Assembly (NCBI RefSeq): GCF_001305855.1
Contig: NZ_LIXZ01000001.1
Span: forward strand, 124,001-188,000
Length of the DNA: 64,000 bases
Origin: Rossellomorea vietnamensis
Lineage (GTDB): Bacteria; Bacillota; Bacilli; Bacillales; Bacillaceae_B
Direction: 5' to 3'
Shown here in pieces: positions 1-8,912 of this stretch; the first letter of the stretch is position 1; each line of letters starts with the position of its first letter. The notes beneath the pieces were generated by a model. That model saw only the letters and a program-made list of their open reading frames with translations. It was not told the origin of the DNA and ran no database searches. Both the position numbers and the translations under genes were made by a program.

Positions 1-660
1 AAGATCATTCATGGATGGCAGTGACGCCTGATTCGAAACCTTTTCTCCTTTAAGCTCGGCAAGGAACCCTTCATAAACGCATAGGAGTCCTTGACCTCCA
101 CTATCGACTACTCCCACTTCCTTCAATACAGGAAGTAAATCAGGTGTACGATTCAATGAAGCCTGCGCCTCGTCGACAATTGCCTGCATAAGCTTCACGA
201 AATCACTTTCAGTCTCGGCTACAGAAACACCTTTTCTCGCAGCGTCTTTCGCAACTGTTAGAATCGTTCCTTCCACAGGTTTCATAACCGCTTTATAAGC
301 CGTTTCCACCCCTGTTTGAAGTGCATTGGCAAACTCTGCACTGGATAAGGATTCTTTCCCTTCAATCGCTTTACCAAAGCCTCTGAACAATTGGGATAAG
401 ATAACACCTGAGTTACCTCTTGCTCCCATCAATAACCCTTTTGAAAGGGCAGTAGCCACATTTCCAATATGATCTTGAATATGGTTTTGAACTTCCTTAG
501 CACCGGAAGTCATTGATAAATTCATATTTGTTCCAGTATCACCATCAGGAACAGGAAAAACGTTCAGCGCGTCAACCAGCTGCGCGTTGGCAGATAATTG
601 AGTGGCACCTTGTATCACCATTTGGGCAAAACGTTTTCCTTCCAAAGATGTAATCGACAC
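1..660 (-). CDS. yloV: YloV/FakA-type DhaL-domain kinase, N-terminal part
   Basis: Fatty-acid kinase ATP-binding subunit family (FakA/YloV), which phosphorylates FakB-bound fatty acids. The gene runs off the left edge, so only about the first 220 residues are present. The start is GTG at 660-658, preceded by an AGGAGGA Shine-Dalgarno 7 nt upstream that overlaps the end of yloU. The visible part is the DhaL/DAK2 domain: [15 protein letters not shown] near residue 35, with the Asp residues that bind Mg-ATP, followed by [12 protein letters not shown] and VDSGGQGL. It follows yloU by 15 bp, as in B. subtilis, so the two are probably co-transcribed. The family and the DAK nucleotide-binding motif are clear; the kinase substrate is inferred from the family. 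Confidence 0.93.
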   Translation of the reverse strand, partial: MSITSLEGKRFAQMVIQGATQLSANAQLVDALNVFPVPDGDTGTNMNLSMTSGAKEVQNHIQDHIGNVATALSKGLLMGARGNSGVILSQLFRGFGKAIEGKESLSSAEFANALQTGVETAYKAVMKPVEGTILTVAKDAARKGVSVAETESDFVKLMQAIVDEAQASLNRTPDLLPVLKEVGVVDSGGQGLLCVYEGFLAELKGEKVSNQASLPSMNDL

Positions 661-675
661 GAATCTTCCTCCTCA

Positions 676-1038
676 CTACGGGTTCGTCACACGAACCCCC
701 TGCACAAAAATATTTACTGAATCTACCGCCAAGCCGACGGTCTTATCAAGAGTATATTTAACCTTGGATTGTACATTATGGGCAATCTCAGAAATTTTCG
801 TACCATAACTCACAATAATATACATATCAATATGTACTTCCTCTTCATCTTGACGAACAATCACTCCGCGAGTGAAGTTTTCTTTACGTAAGATATCTGT
901 GAAACCGTCTTTAATTTGGTTCTTTGAAGCCATTCCAACAATTCCGTAGCAATCCACCGCTGCACCTCCAGCAATCATTGCAATGACATCATTCGTAATA
1001 TCAATTTGTCCGTACTGCGTTTTTAATTCGATGGACAT
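676..1038 (-). CDS. yloU: Asp23/YloU family envelope stress protein
   Basis: A 120-residue Asp23/Gls24 (DUF322) protein, the small alkaline-shock family usually encoded next to yloV. I chose ATG 1038 because an AAGGGGG ribosome site precedes it. A longer reading to 1080 adds 14 residues with no ribosome site. The sequence has the family core: an N-terminal strand, then IAMIAGGAAVDCYGIVGMAS, an acidic VHIDMYIIVSYG strand and a C-terminal amphipathic helix ending in VNIFVQGVRV. There is no signal peptide or membrane segment. Its stop codon lies just before the yloV ribosome site. The biochemical role is not known from the sequence; homologues are linked to envelope stress and membrane anchoring. 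Confidence 0.92.
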   Translation of the reverse strand: MSIELKTQYGQIDITNDVIAMIAGGAAVDCYGIVGMASKNQIKDGFTDILRKENFTRGVIVRQDEEEVHIDMYIIVSYGTKISEIAHNVQSKVKYTLDKTVGLAVDSVNIFVQGVRVTNP

Positions 1039-1224
1039 GGAATGTTTTCCCCCTTTAATTACATGCTTGGCTAAAAACATTTTACTATAAGTATACTGTT
1101 TTTGAAAGCTAAACTATTATCACAAGCGTCATTTGTTGGGTTTCCCCTCTATTTTTTCCTTATTATTCAAAGATTAATCATTGGCTTATGTAAGTGAATC
1201 TGTCCATGGTAATAGTTGCTAATG

Positions 1225-1249
1225 AAAAAAGACGCCTGCATTAGGCGCC
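1225..1249 (-). terminator. Rho-independent terminator of rpmB
   Basis: Read on the minus strand, a 7-bp stem GGCGCCT/AGGCGTC (one G-U pair) with a 5-nt loop is followed by six T. It lies 16 bp beyond the rpmB stop codon and separates rpmB from yloUV. Confidence 0.85.
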
Positions 1250-1264
1250 TTCCCATTTTAAGTA

Positions 1265-1453
1265 TTATACGCGTTCTACTTTACCAGATTTCAACGCTCT
1301 TGCAGAAACCCATACTTTCTTAGGCTTACCGTCCACAAGAATTCGAACTTTTTGCAGGTTTGCACCCCAAGTACGCTTGTTCGCATTCATTGCGTGAGAG
1401 CGAGCGTTACCTGAGCTGGCTTTACGGCCTGTTACTACGCATTGTTTTGCCAT
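1265..1453 (-). CDS. rpmB: 50S ribosomal protein L28
   Basis: A 62-residue bL28 ribosomal protein with the typical start [20 protein letters not shown] and the basic core [14 protein letters not shown]. The start is ATG 1453, with AGGAGGGA 8 nt upstream; an eight-residue extension to 1477 is unsupported. Only the first Cys of the zinc-binding pairs found in some L28 proteins is present, so this is the zinc-free (C-) type. It has its own terminator and a plausible promoter, and is divided from spoVM by about 640 bp of repeats. Confidence 0.97.
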   Translation of the reverse strand: MAKQCVVTGRKASSGNARSHAMNANKRTWGANLQKVRILVDGKPKKVWVSARALKSGKVERV

Positions 1454-1515
1454 AATATATTCCCTCCTCACTAACAAGAAGCTGAAGTTAATTTCAGTTT
1501 CACATTTCGCTTATT

Positions 1516-1544
1516 ATCATAAAGATACTTTAATAATTTATCAC
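1516..1544 (-). promoter_or_regulatory. Candidate sigma-A promoter of rpmB
   Basis: Minus-strand GTGATA (1544-1539), a 17-nt spacer and TATGAT (1521-1516), about 65 nt before the rpmB start. The -35 matches consensus at 4 of 6 and the -10 at 5 of 6. This is sequence pattern only. Confidence 0.4.
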
Positions 1545-1604
1545 ACAACTTTCTATAATGCAATACTACAATTAAAACCTTTCAAGAAAAAATACTTTAC
1601 ACCC

Positions 1605-1739
1605 AGAAAAGCGGAGGCGGCTGGGGTAGGCCCGACAAGCATAAGGCGAGAACGCCGGAAAGGCGCTTTTTGCCTTTTTGGCGTTCTTGATTTATGACCT
1701 CGAGGGCCTAGCCGCCGGAGCTGGACATCACCGAAAAGC
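1605..1739 (+). repeat. Structured intergenic repeat, copy 1
   Basis: A 135-bp element flanked by GAAAAGC at each end. The second copy is at 42188-42317 in the opposite orientation. Conserved blocks are GACAAGCATAAG, GGAAAGGCGC, TTTGCCTTTTTGG, TTATGACCTCGAG and GGAGCTGGACATC. Between them lie arms that form nested stems: GGCGGCT with AGCCGCC, AGGCCC with GGGCCT, and GAACGCC with GGCGTTC around an inner AAAGGC/GCCTTT hairpin. An 81-codon open frame covers it, but it has no ribosome site and reflects the repeat's lack of stops. It resembles the mobile imperfect-palindrome repeats common between Bacillaceae genes. Confidence 0.85.
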
Positions 1740-1806
1740 GAAGCGACTCGCCCTTCAAAAGGACGTGTACTTCTCGGTTGAAAGATCACATTAAGCACAG
1801 AGCTGA

Positions 1807-1997
1807 TAAATAGACGGGAAAATTCCGCTTAATTCGAAATTACTGTTTAAAACTGCATAAATAGAAGGAAAAATTCCGCCTATTATCTTCAAAAAACAAA
1901 TATATGGGTGATTTTTCTTACCTAAGCGGAATACCTCCCCTTATTAACCCTAAAATAAGTTTCATTCTGAAAGTAACCGGAAAATCTCCGCTTATTT
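1807..1997. repeat. Cluster of four short palindromic repeats
   Basis: Four about 25-bp units at 1807-1834, 1857-1885, 1919-1946 and 1973-1997. They share an approximate consensus AATA-n4-GGAAAATTCCGCTTA. Units 1, 2 and 4 point one way and unit 3 is inverted. Each carries a GGAAAATTCC-like palindromic core, and unit centres are about 50-60 bp apart. No coding potential is seen. The cluster lies between repeat copy 1 and the spoVM terminator. Confidence 0.65.
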
Positions 1998-2050
1998 TTG
2001 CCCGGCTCAAAAAAAGCCAATAGCCCCTTTTTCATCTCTAGATCAACCGC

Positions 2051-2079
2051 AAAAAAAAGAAGATGGCACCAACGCCATC
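2051..2079 (-). terminator. Rho-independent terminator of spoVM
   Basis: Minus-strand stem GATGGC/GCCATC with a 6-nt loop, followed by a T-rich tract of ten bases with one C. It lies 14 bp after the spoVM stop. Confidence 0.85.
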
Positions 2080-2092
2080 CCCACCAAATCAT

Positions 2093-2173
2093 TTATTCTT
2101 TTTTAAACGTTCCTAACATCGCCCTCACAAGTCCACCCAAGAATTTTGGTAATTTAATTGTATAAAAGCGCAT
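2093..2173 (-). CDS. spoVM: Stage V sporulation protein M
   Basis: A complete 26-residue SpoVM, below the usual size cut-off for gene finders. The peptide reads MRFYTIKLPKFLGGLVRAML followed by GTFKKE. It keeps the amphipathic helix, Pro9 and the basic face by which SpoVM recognises the convex forespore membrane and anchors SpoIVA. The start ATG 2173 is preceded by GGGGAGGG, 8 nt away. It lies between thiN and rpmB, exactly as in B. subtilis. Expected expression is mother-cell sigma-E, but I could not pick out a convincing sigma-E promoter in the 113 bp upstream. Confidence 0.97.
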   Translation of the reverse strand: MRFYTIKLPKFLGGLVRAMLGTFKKE

Positions 2174-2286
2174 TTAAAGTCCCTCCCCACAATCTAAAGA
2201 ACGTAATGTTTCGCTTGACAACAGTTTAGTTTATTCAAGCAGTTTCAGTTAAGTACGTCTTCTTTTCTGCCTGGTCACTTGAAGCT

Positions 2287-2934
2287 TTAATCACTGCTTC
2301 TTATCACCATTAATATGCCATTTGAAAAGGAAAAAGTACCAGATGATTGTATAAGTTCATTACTAATACATAGTGTGGATCCTCTTGAAATATTCCGATT
2401 TTTTAATGGATATTTAAAGCCGGTGAGGGTGATCCCTTCGACATTTTCGGTGACGGGAACAAAGGAAATATACTGTAGTTCAGGGCTTTTTTCAACATTA
2501 TGCTCCCCGGGTTCAGCAAGGGATAATCGATTTTGAACGTCGATCAGTTCCACCTTTATTTCGGCTTCTAAAAGTTTCGGAGTCATTAATAACTGCAGGT
2601 TACCCATGAAGTGATCAAGCCGTCCCCCGGTGGCACCGAAGATGGAAATTTTATCCGGATTTTGATCGATCGCCCAGTTCAAGGCAAGCTCCAGGTCCGT
2701 CTCGTCCTTTTCAGGCTGATAGCGATTGACTTCCCGGACTTTTTCCTGAATCAGTTCCCACTCTGCGGCGTTCACTGAATCAAAATCCCCAAATGCAATA
2801 TAGGGTTCGATCTTTTGTTCCAATAATGTATAAACACCGCGATCTACGCCAACCCATTTGACTTCATCACTGCAATATTTGTTTAATTCCGGTATGTATC
2901 GATCCGGTCCGCCGGCAACGATGTTGATTTCCAT
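2287..2934 (-). CDS. thiN: Thiamine pyrophosphokinase
   Basis: A 215-residue ThiN (YloS) that pyrophosphorylates thiamine to thiamine diphosphate. The start MEINIVAGGPD (ATG 2934) has GGGAGTG 8 nt upstream; five extra residues to 2949 would lack a ribosome site. Visible motifs are IAFGDFDSV near residue 60 (Mg/ATP), ETDLELALNWA and GATGGRLDHFMGNL near residue 100, then the C-terminal thiamine-binding beta domain. A terminator lies just upstream, between it and rpe, so it may depend on read-through or its own promoter. Confidence 0.95.
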   Translation of the reverse strand: MEINIVAGGPDRYIPELNKYCSDEVKWVGVDRGVYTLLEQKIEPYIAFGDFDSVNAAEWELIQEKVREVNRYQPEKDETDLELALNWAIDQNPDKISIFGATGGRLDHFMGNLQLLMTPKLLEAEIKVELIDVQNRLSLAEPGEHNVEKSPELQYISFVPVTENVEGITLTGFKYPLKNRNISRGSTLCISNELIQSSGTFSFSNGILMVIRSSD

Positions 2935-2953
2935 ATATTCCACTCCCATGTTA

Positions 2954-2983
2954 TAAAAATAGGCTGACCCTTAAGGATCAGCC
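2954..2983 (-). terminator. Terminator between rpe and thiN
   Basis: Minus-strand stem GGCTGATCC/GGGTCAGCC (one G-U pair) followed by TATTTTTAT. It starts 9 bp after the rpe stop and ends 20 bp before the thiN start codon, so it should limit read-through from rsgA-rpe into thiN. Confidence 0.75.
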
Positions 2984-2991
2984 TTCGTCTC

Positions 2992-3642
2992 TTATACGAG
3001 AGATTTCTTCAATTCTTCAATTGCTGCCCCTCGGTCACTCTTATTATAGATGGCAGATCCAGCTACAAATACATCTGCACCCGCTTCAGCACATACTGCA
3101 GCCGTTTCAGGGTTGATGCCGCCATCCACTTCGATTTCGAGTGAAGGATTGACTTCATTTGCCCATTCACGGATCTGCTTGATTTTCGGTACGACTGACG
3201 GGATGAATGACTGCCCGCCGAAGCCCGGGTTCACAGTCATCAAGAGGACCATGTCAACATCCTGCAAAACAGGTCTGATCCAGTCTGCAGGAGTACCGGG
3301 ATTCAGGACGACACCCGCTTTGACTCCTTTGCTTTTGATCATTTGGATCGTTCTATGCAAATGGGGATCCGCTTCTACATGTACGGTAATATAGTCCGCT
3401 CCCGCGTCAGCAAAAGCTTCGATGTATTGACTTGGATTTTCAATCATGAGATGTACGTCCAAAGGCAGCGTTGTTAGTGGACGGATCGCTTGGACGATCA
3501 TTGGCCCGAGCGTAATATTCGGTACGAAGTGACCATCCATGACGTCTACATGGATATAGTCCGCTCCCCCTTTTTCAACATCTTTGATTTCATTGCCCAG
3601 CTCTGCAAAATTGGCAGAAAGAATGGATGGTGCGATTTTCAT
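2992..3642 (-). CDS. rpe: Ribulose-phosphate 3-epimerase
   Basis: A 216-residue TIM-barrel epimerase of the pentose phosphate pathway, interconverting ribulose-5-P and xylulose-5-P. Motifs are [11 protein letters not shown] at the N-terminus, the metal/catalytic [35 protein letters not shown] and [11 protein letters not shown], with the catalytic Asp residues and metal-binding His present. The start ATG 3642 lies 2 bp after the rsgA stop, so translation is probably coupled. The length is normal for the family. Confidence 0.97.
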   Translation of the reverse strand: MKIAPSILSANFAELGNEIKDVEKGGADYIHVDVMDGHFVPNITLGPMIVQAIRPLTTLPLDVHLMIENPSQYIEAFADAGADYITVHVEADPHLHRTIQMIKSKGVKAGVVLNPGTPADWIRPVLQDVDMVLLMTVNPGFGGQSFIPSVVPKIKQIREWANEVNPSLEIEVDGGINPETAAVCAEAGADVFVAGSAIYNKSDRGAAIEELKKSLV

Positions 3643-3644
3643 AT

Positions 3645-4526
3645 TTAGTACCTCGGCTTTCTTTCTTTTATTTCTTTATGGAAAGTCAAATAGTGGTCGT
3701 AGCGGTAATCAGGGATCCTACCCGCTTCAACTGCGGATTTAACGGCACATTTCGGTTCATTGATATGAAGACAGCCCCTGAATTTACACTCTTCGGCTAC
3801 CTCGACCATTTCCGGGAAACATCGCGGCAGTTCTTCTATCTCAAGCTCTGAAAACTCCAATGAACTGAATCCTGGTGTATCTGCGACCAGCCCATCCTTT
3901 ATATCGATGAGTTCCACATGGCGGGTCGTATGTTTCCCCCGGCCCAAGTGGGAAGAAATCATGGCCGTCTTCAGTTCCAGTTCGGGATTCAGGGCATTTA
4001 GCAAGGAAGATTTCCCTACTCCCGACTGCCCGGCAAAAACGGAAATTTTATCTTTTAAGTAAGGTGTCAGTTCCTCCAGCCCATGCTCGGTTTTAGAAGA
4101 AGTCATCAGCACTTCATACCCAAATGAGCGGTAATCGGACACATATTGTTCGATCTTGTTTGCCTGGTCCGGGGAAAGGAGGTCCATCTTCGTCACGCAG
4201 ATAAGCGGTTCAATTTCCTTGCTCTCCACCAACACAAGAAAACGATCCAGAAGCGCTGGACTGAAATCCGGTTCACTGGCTGAGAAGACCAGAATCGCCT
4301 GATCGACGTTTGCGATGGGCGGGCGTACCAATTCATTCTTCCGCTCTAGTACCTTCAGAATGTACCCATCCGTTTTGTTCTCTGCTTGAAATTCGACATA
4401 ATCACCAACAAGGGGCGTAATTTTATTTTTTCGGAAATTGCCCCTGCCCCTGCATTGCGTCACACTGCCTTCTGAGAGCACATAGTAAAATCCACTCAAT
4501 GCTTTTACGATTTTTCCTTCAGGCAT
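3645..4526 (-). CDS. rsgA: Ribosome small-subunit GTPase RsgA (CpgA)
   Basis: A 293-residue circularly permuted GTPase in 30S maturation. An OB fold (residues 1-70) starts with [17 protein letters not shown]. The G motifs come in permuted order: VTKMD (G4), then [12 protein letters not shown] (G1), a conserved Thr in GKHTTRH (G2) and DTPGFSS (G3). A C-terminal zinc knuckle C-x4-C-x-H-x5-C follows. The start is ATG 4526 with AGGAGG 8 nt upstream; the upstream TTG at 4544 lies at the ribosome site and is rejected. It sits next to prkC, whose B. subtilis orthologue phosphorylates this protein. Confidence 0.96.
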   Translation of the reverse strand: MPEGKIVKALSGFYYVLSEGSVTQCRGRGNFRKNKITPLVGDYVEFQAENKTDGYILKVLERKNELVRPPIANVDQAILVFSASEPDFSPALLDRFLVLVESKEIEPLICVTKMDLLSPDQANKIEQYVSDYRSFGYEVLMTSSKTEHGLEELTPYLKDKISVFAGQSGVGKSSLLNALNPELELKTAMISSHLGRGKHTTRHVELIDIKDGLVADTPGFSSLEFSELEIEELPRCFPEMVEVAEECKFRGCLHINEPKCAVKSAVEAGRIPDYRYDHYLTFHKEIKERKPRY

Positions 4527-4599
4527 TCGAAACCTCCTATTCAAAACGTTTATCTAAATAAATTCATTATCTTCATTATGTATCATTACCATTATAAAT

Positions 4600-4652
4600 G
4601 AAAATAAGAGGACTGTCCCGTAGGTTCTTTAAAAACCCGGGTACAGCCCCTT
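4600..4652 (-). terminator. Terminator of prpC-prkC
   Basis: An imperfect minus-strand hairpin (GGGGCTGTACCCG with CGGGACAGTCCTC) followed by TTATTTTC, 28 bp after the prkC stop. A separate promoter for rsgA-rpe would then be expected in 4527-4600, but none is obvious. Confidence 0.7.
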
Positions 4653-4679
4653 GGCACGTGAATATTATTCTACTTTAGG

Positions 4680-6686
4680 TTACTCGACAGTACCTTTTTT
4701 ATACTCTTCACCGTCGACTAAAATAAGATATTCCCCTTTGGTTCCTTCTTCTAAAGTGAAGGTCATCGTAATGGTCGTATCCTCATAAATGCCTTGAACT
4801 TGGTCAGGATCACTGTCGTCAAGATCACTGTCCTTATCGTCAATGAATATTTCCACAGATTGAGGCTTTCCTCCTTGTCCCTTATAAGGGATGGTTACGT
4901 CTTCGGTAACCTCCTTGGTCGGTACTTCCTTCGGCGGTTCAGGGCCCTTAGACATAATCACATAAACCGTATCCCCTTTTGTGATAGGAGTACTTCCTAC
5001 CGGTTTATGGGAAATTACCTTACCATCTTCCACTTCTGATGAGAATTCTTCACTTTGCACAATAATATTTATCCCTTTTGATGCTTCATATTTATCGAGT
5101 GCAGTTTGATCGAACCCTACCAAGCTGTCCAAATCAAAGGATTCTCGGCCCTTACTGACCGTAAAAGTTATCGTCGTCTCCTCAGCCACGACTTCTTCCC
5201 CTGGAGATGGATCCTGATCCGTGATCGTTCCCTGTGCCTCGTCCTCATTAAACTCTTCTTCTTTCTCTACCGTGAATCCCTTTTCTTCCAAATCAGCAGA
5301 CACTTCTTCAAAGTCCTTGTTGACATAGTCTCCGACTTCCACTTTTTCTTTACCTGTACTGACATAGATATCGACAGCCGATCCTTCATCCGCCATTCGG
5401 CCTGCTTTCGGATTGGTCTTGATCACATATCCTTCAGGAATATCTTCATCGGATACTTTCTTGGTTTCACCGACCACAAACCCAGCCGATATGATCGTCG
5501 AAATCGCTTCGGTTTGATCCATTTCAGCCACGTTCGGTACTTCTATCTCTTTCGGTCCCAGTAAACCTGGCACCATCGTGACAGCAGCGATTCCCAACAG
5601 AATCAATAAAAAGAATAAACCAATGATCACCATCGGCCACTTCTTCTTACTTTTTCCCTTTTGGGCATTTGTTTTATTTTTTTTCCCTTTTTTACCCTTC
5701 TTCCCCTCTTTCACTGGTGGGGAAGGCTTGGTTTGCACGTCGTCTGTCTGGTGATGGACGATCGTATCGTCTAAATTCGAGTACGCCTTTTGATCCGTGA
5801 TGACAGGAATTGCTTTTGTCGCTTCATCATCCAGAGGAACGGCGAATTTAGGTTCATTCATGCGATCAGGATCAAGGGCTGTTGACAAGTCTTCATCCAT
5901 TTCTTCAAGGCTCTCGTAGCGTCTGAAAGGATCCTTCGCCGTTGCCTTTAATACGATATTTTCCACACTTTGTGGAATGTCCGGGTTCCACCTCTTTAAG
6001 GAAGGTGTTTCCGACTGTAAATGCTTTAAAGCAATCGAGACAGCCGACTCTCCGGAGAAAGGTAATCTGCCCGTCAACAATTCGAACATGACGATCCCGA
6101 GGGAATAGATGTCCGATTTCTTTGTGGCCATCCCGCCTCTCGCCTGCTCAGGAGAAAGGTAGTGTACCGATCCGAGAACCGAGTTGGTCTGTGTGATCGA
6201 CGTGGCACTAAGGGCCATTGCAATCCCGAAATCGGTTATCTTCACATTTCCTTCTTCATCAAGAAGGATATTATGAGGCTTGATGTCCCGGTGGACGATA
6301 TGATTCTGATGAGCATGAGACATGGCGATTGTCAGTTGCTTCATGATATCGATCGCCTTGTCGACATTGACAGGCGAGTATTGCTGTATGTATTGCTTTA
6401 GCGTCATGCCATGAACATATTCCATGACGATATAATAGAGGTCATCCTCTTCCCCTACATCATAAATGCTCACAATATTAGGGTGGGCAAGACTAGTAGC
6501 AGATTGGGCTTCCCGTTGGAATCGCTTAATGAATTCCTCTTCATTGGCAAAGTCGATCCTGAGCATCTTAATGGCCACTTCACGATCTAGAATCACATCG
6601 TGAGCTAAATAGACGTTTGCCATTCCCCCTCCGCCAATGAGTTTAATAATTCTGTAACGCCCACTGATGCGCTTACCTTCCATCAT
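4680..6686 (-). CDS. prkC: PASTA-domain Ser/Thr protein kinase PrkC
   Basis: A 668-residue membrane Hanks-type kinase that senses muropeptides and controls germination and cell-wall metabolism. The kinase domain spans residues 10-270: glycine loop IGGGGMANVYLA, catalytic Lys40 in VAIKML, HRDIKPHNILLD, DFGIA, a Thr-rich activation loop and SPEQARG. A Lys-rich juxtamembrane stretch precedes one TM (about 345-370). Three PASTA repeats and a C-terminal Ig-like domain follow. I start at the first of two ATGs (6686), which places the catalytic Lys at 40 as in B. subtilis; the longer TTG start is rejected. It begins 4 bp after the prpC stop, with GGGTGAT just upstream. Confidence 0.96.
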   Translation of the reverse strand: MMEGKRISGRYRIIKLIGGGGMANVYLAHDVILDREVAIKMLRIDFANEEEFIKRFQREAQSATSLAHPNIVSIYDVGEEDDLYYIVMEYVHGMTLKQYIQQYSPVNVDKAIDIMKQLTIAMSHAHQNHIVHRDIKPHNILLDEEGNVKITDFGIAMALSATSITQTNSVLGSVHYLSPEQARGGMATKKSDIYSLGIVMFELLTGRLPFSGESAVSIALKHLQSETPSLKRWNPDIPQSVENIVLKATAKDPFRRYESLEEMDEDLSTALDPDRMNEPKFAVPLDDEATKAIPVITDQKAYSNLDDTIVHHQTDDVQTKPSPPVKEGKKGKKGKKNKTNAQKGKSKKKWPMVIIGLFFLLILLGIAAVTMVPGLLGPKEIEVPNVAEMDQTEAISTIISAGFVVGETKKVSDEDIPEGYVIKTNPKAGRMADEGSAVDIYVSTGKEKVEVGDYVNKDFEEVSADLEEKGFTVEKEEEFNEDEAQGTITDQDPSPGEEVVAEETTITFTVSKGRESFDLDSLVGFDQTALDKYEASKGINIIVQSEEFSSEVEDGKVISHKPVGSTPITKGDTVYVIMSKGPEPPKEVPTKEVTEDVTIPYKGQGGKPQSVEIFIDDKDSDLDDSDPDQVQGIYEDTTITMTFTLEEGTKGEYLILVDGEEYKKGTVE

Positions 6687-6690
6687 GTTA

Positions 6691-7440
6691 TCACCCGCTT
6701 TCCGTTTCAGCGGCAAACTCGACAATTACTACGGTTATATTATCTTCACCGCCATATTCATTGGCTAAATGAACGAGAGACTCCCCTTTATCTTCCAGGG
6801 AGTGGTCCTGGGCCAATACCTCTTTCATTTCTTTTTCAGAGACTTTATTCGAAAGACCATCAGAACATAGAAGAATGACATCTTCCTCTTCGAACATGAT
6901 CGTTTTAATATCCATTGTAATCGAAGCTTCCGTACCGATCGCTCTTAAGATTACATTTTTTCTCGGATGATGCTCTGCATCTTCCTTTGAAATTTCACCA
7001 CTCCTGACCAATTCATTCACAAGCGTATGATCTTCGGTCAGTTGATGAAATCCGTTTTCATTCAGGATATATCCTCTGCTGTCACCGATATTGACAATCG
7101 TTGCGAACAAAGAAGTACAAATGGCTCCGACGAGGGTCGTACCCATCCCTTCGCATTCGGAATTGGATTGAGAATAAGTATATACTTCTTTGTTTACTTC
7201 GTTAATAGTTGATTTTAACCAATTTTCTGCTTCATCAGCGGTGTGAAATTTCTCGGTTTTCTCCCATAAGTCCTTTAAGATGGAAATGGTAAGCTCACTG
7301 GCAACGTCCCCCGCTCTGTGGCCGCCCATCCCATCTGCTACAACAGCTAAATGATCTCCATGCTGATTCACGAATACACCGGCACTATCTTCATTCAGCT
7401 GCCGCACTTTCCCTTTGTCCGTAAAATAAACCGTCTTCAC
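6691..7440 (-). CDS. prpC: PP2C-type Ser/Thr phosphatase PrpC
   Basis: A 249-residue Mn/Mg-dependent phosphatase that reverses PrkC phosphorylation. PP2C motifs are RQLNEDS at the N-terminus, VVADGMGGHRAGD, GTTLVGA, NIGDSRGYI, LTEDHTLV, LLCSDGLSNKV and GGEDNITVV, which supply the Asp residues of the binuclear metal site. The start is GTG 7440 with AAGAGGTGA upstream. It is paired with prkC in the usual phosphatase-then-kinase order. In B. subtilis, rlmN precedes it; here only 134 non-coding bp separate it from rsmB. Confidence 0.96.
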   Translation of the reverse strand: MKTVYFTDKGKVRQLNEDSAGVFVNQHGDHLAVVADGMGGHRAGDVASELTISILKDLWEKTEKFHTADEAENWLKSTINEVNKEVYTYSQSNSECEGMGTTLVGAICTSLFATIVNIGDSRGYILNENGFHQLTEDHTLVNELVRSGEISKEDAEHHPRKNVILRAIGTEASITMDIKTIMFEEEDVILLCSDGLSNKVSEKEMKEVLAQDHSLEDKGESLVHLANEYGGEDNITVVIVEFAAETESG

Positions 7441-7574
7441 TTAGGTCACCTCTTCTCTTCTTCTGCACCTATTTCAAGTAGTTCCTTCTGCACATACTAA
7501 AAGGTCTGTTGTACTTTTACGACTTTTACAGCGGATTTTCCTGCTTTACTTTCAACATTTGATGAATACCCGAC

Positions 7575-8912
7575 TCAATCCTTTTTGAGAAAGCACGAAA
7601 TATAAAAGCCGTCGCCTCCGAAATCCTGCGGGAAAATTTGCATTTGGTTTCCGTCAATGAAAGGTCTCACCGCTTCCGGAAGGTTGTCGAGTGCATGAAA
7701 CTCAAACTCAGGGTGATCACTCAGAAATGCCGAAACGGTTCCTTCGTTTTCATTACGATCCACCGTACATGTGCTATATACCAATAATCCATCTTTTTTC
7801 AGCAATGGTGCAACGGCTGAGAGGATATCGAGCTGGATTTTTTGAAGGGATAAAAGATCACTTTCTTTTTTCGCATATTTAATATCCGGTTTTCTTCTGA
7901 GTACGCCTAAACCCGAGCATGGTGCATCGACCAATATCCGATCGAAACTTCCCTTTTCAAATTTCCCTCCTGCATTCCTGCTGTCAAGGGCCTCGGTGTG
8001 TACGTTGGAAAGACCGAGTCGGGCAGCATTTTCGTCGATTAATTTGACTTTATGCTTATGAAGATCCAATGCATGGACTTCGCCGGTCCCTGAGAGTTTC
8101 TCGGCGATATGCGTCGTTTTCCCTCCAGGTGCTGCACACGCATCCAGCACTTTCATCCCTTTTTCCAGCTTTAAAGCATAAGAAACAAGCATGGAGCTTT
8201 CATCCTGTATCGTACATAACCCCTTTTGATATGCATCTGTTTTCGCAAGGTTCCCCCGTAGCGATTGGACCGCTTCCGGTACGATCGGACTTTCTTTCAC
8301 TTCATTTCCGCTTTCCCCTAACATTTGCATAAGCTCTTCACGGCTGATCCTGGTTGTATTCACTCGGGCGGTTTGATTTGGAGCCATCAAGTTGGTTTCG
8401 CACATGTCTTTCGTCTTCTCTAAACCAAATTGTTCTGACCATCTCTTTACAAGCCAGTATGGATGACTCGTTTCGATGGCGACCCTTTCCACCGGATCCT
8501 TGATGGAATCAAGAGACGACAGGCCTTTTCTCTGTACAGATCGCAATACCCCATTGACCAATCCTGAAATTCCTTTATGTCCCCTTTTTTTGGCGATTTC
8601 TACCGCTTCATAGAATACGGCCCGATCCGGTATCCGGTCCAAGTAGACTAACTGATAAAGGGATAATCGTAACAATTGACGAACCCAATCGTCCAGCTTC
8701 CCTTTAATGAAAGGGGCCAGATAGAAATCCAGCGTCATTTTTCGTTGAATGGTCCCATATGTCAATTCCGTCAATAAACCGATATCCTTACTCGGCAGTT
8801 CATTTTTTTCAATCACGGAATGAAGCAGTAAATTGCTGTATGATTGATTTTTTTCCACTGCCTCGATGACATCGAGTGCTGCTTCCCGTACGGTTTTAGT
8901 TCGTTTACTCAT
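7575..8912 (-). CDS. rsmB: 16S rRNA m5C967 methyltransferase RsmB
   Basis: A 445-residue SAM-dependent rRNA cytosine-5 methyltransferase (Sun/YloM). Residues 1-135 are a NusB-like RNA-binding domain and residues 170-445 a Rossmann methyltransferase. Motifs are [18 protein letters not shown] for [17 protein letters not shown] with one catalytic Cys, and [12 protein letters not shown] with the second. The start ATG 8912 overlaps the fmt stop by 8 bp, indicating coupled translation. Nothing resembling rlmN follows it. Confidence 0.96.
   Translation of the reverse strand: MSKRTKTVREAALDVIEAVEKNQSYSNLLLHSVIEKNELPSKDIGLLTELTYGTIQRKMTLDFYLAPFIKGKLDDWVRQLLRLSLYQLVYLDRIPDRAVFYEAVEIAKKRGHKGISGLVNGVLRSVQRKGLSSLDSIKDPVERVAIETSHPYWLVKRWSEQFGLEKTKDMCETNLMAPNQTARVNTTRISREELMQMLGESGNEVKESPIVPEAVQSLRGNLAKTDAYQKGLCTIQDESSMLVSYALKLEKGMKVLDACAAPGGKTTHIAEKLSGTGEVHALDLHKHKVKLIDENAARLGLSNVHTEALDSRNAGGKFEKGSFDRILVDAPCSGLGVLRRKPDIKYAKKESDLLSLQKIQLDILSAVAPLLKKDGLLVYSTCTVDRNENEGTVSAFLSDHPEFEFHALDNLPEAVRPFIDGNQMQIFPQDFGGDGFYISCFLKKD

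Noticed and set aside
1553-1798. An 81-codon minus-strand open frame
   Set aside because: It lies across the 1605-1739 repeat, has no ribosome site and no family match. Its amino acids simply translate the repeat, and the same repeat gives another spurious frame at 42052-42348.
2174-2286. A sigma-E promoter for spoVM
   Set aside because: Expected from B. subtilis, but the only candidate -10 (CATTACGT) is a poor match and has no matching -35, so I did not annotate it.
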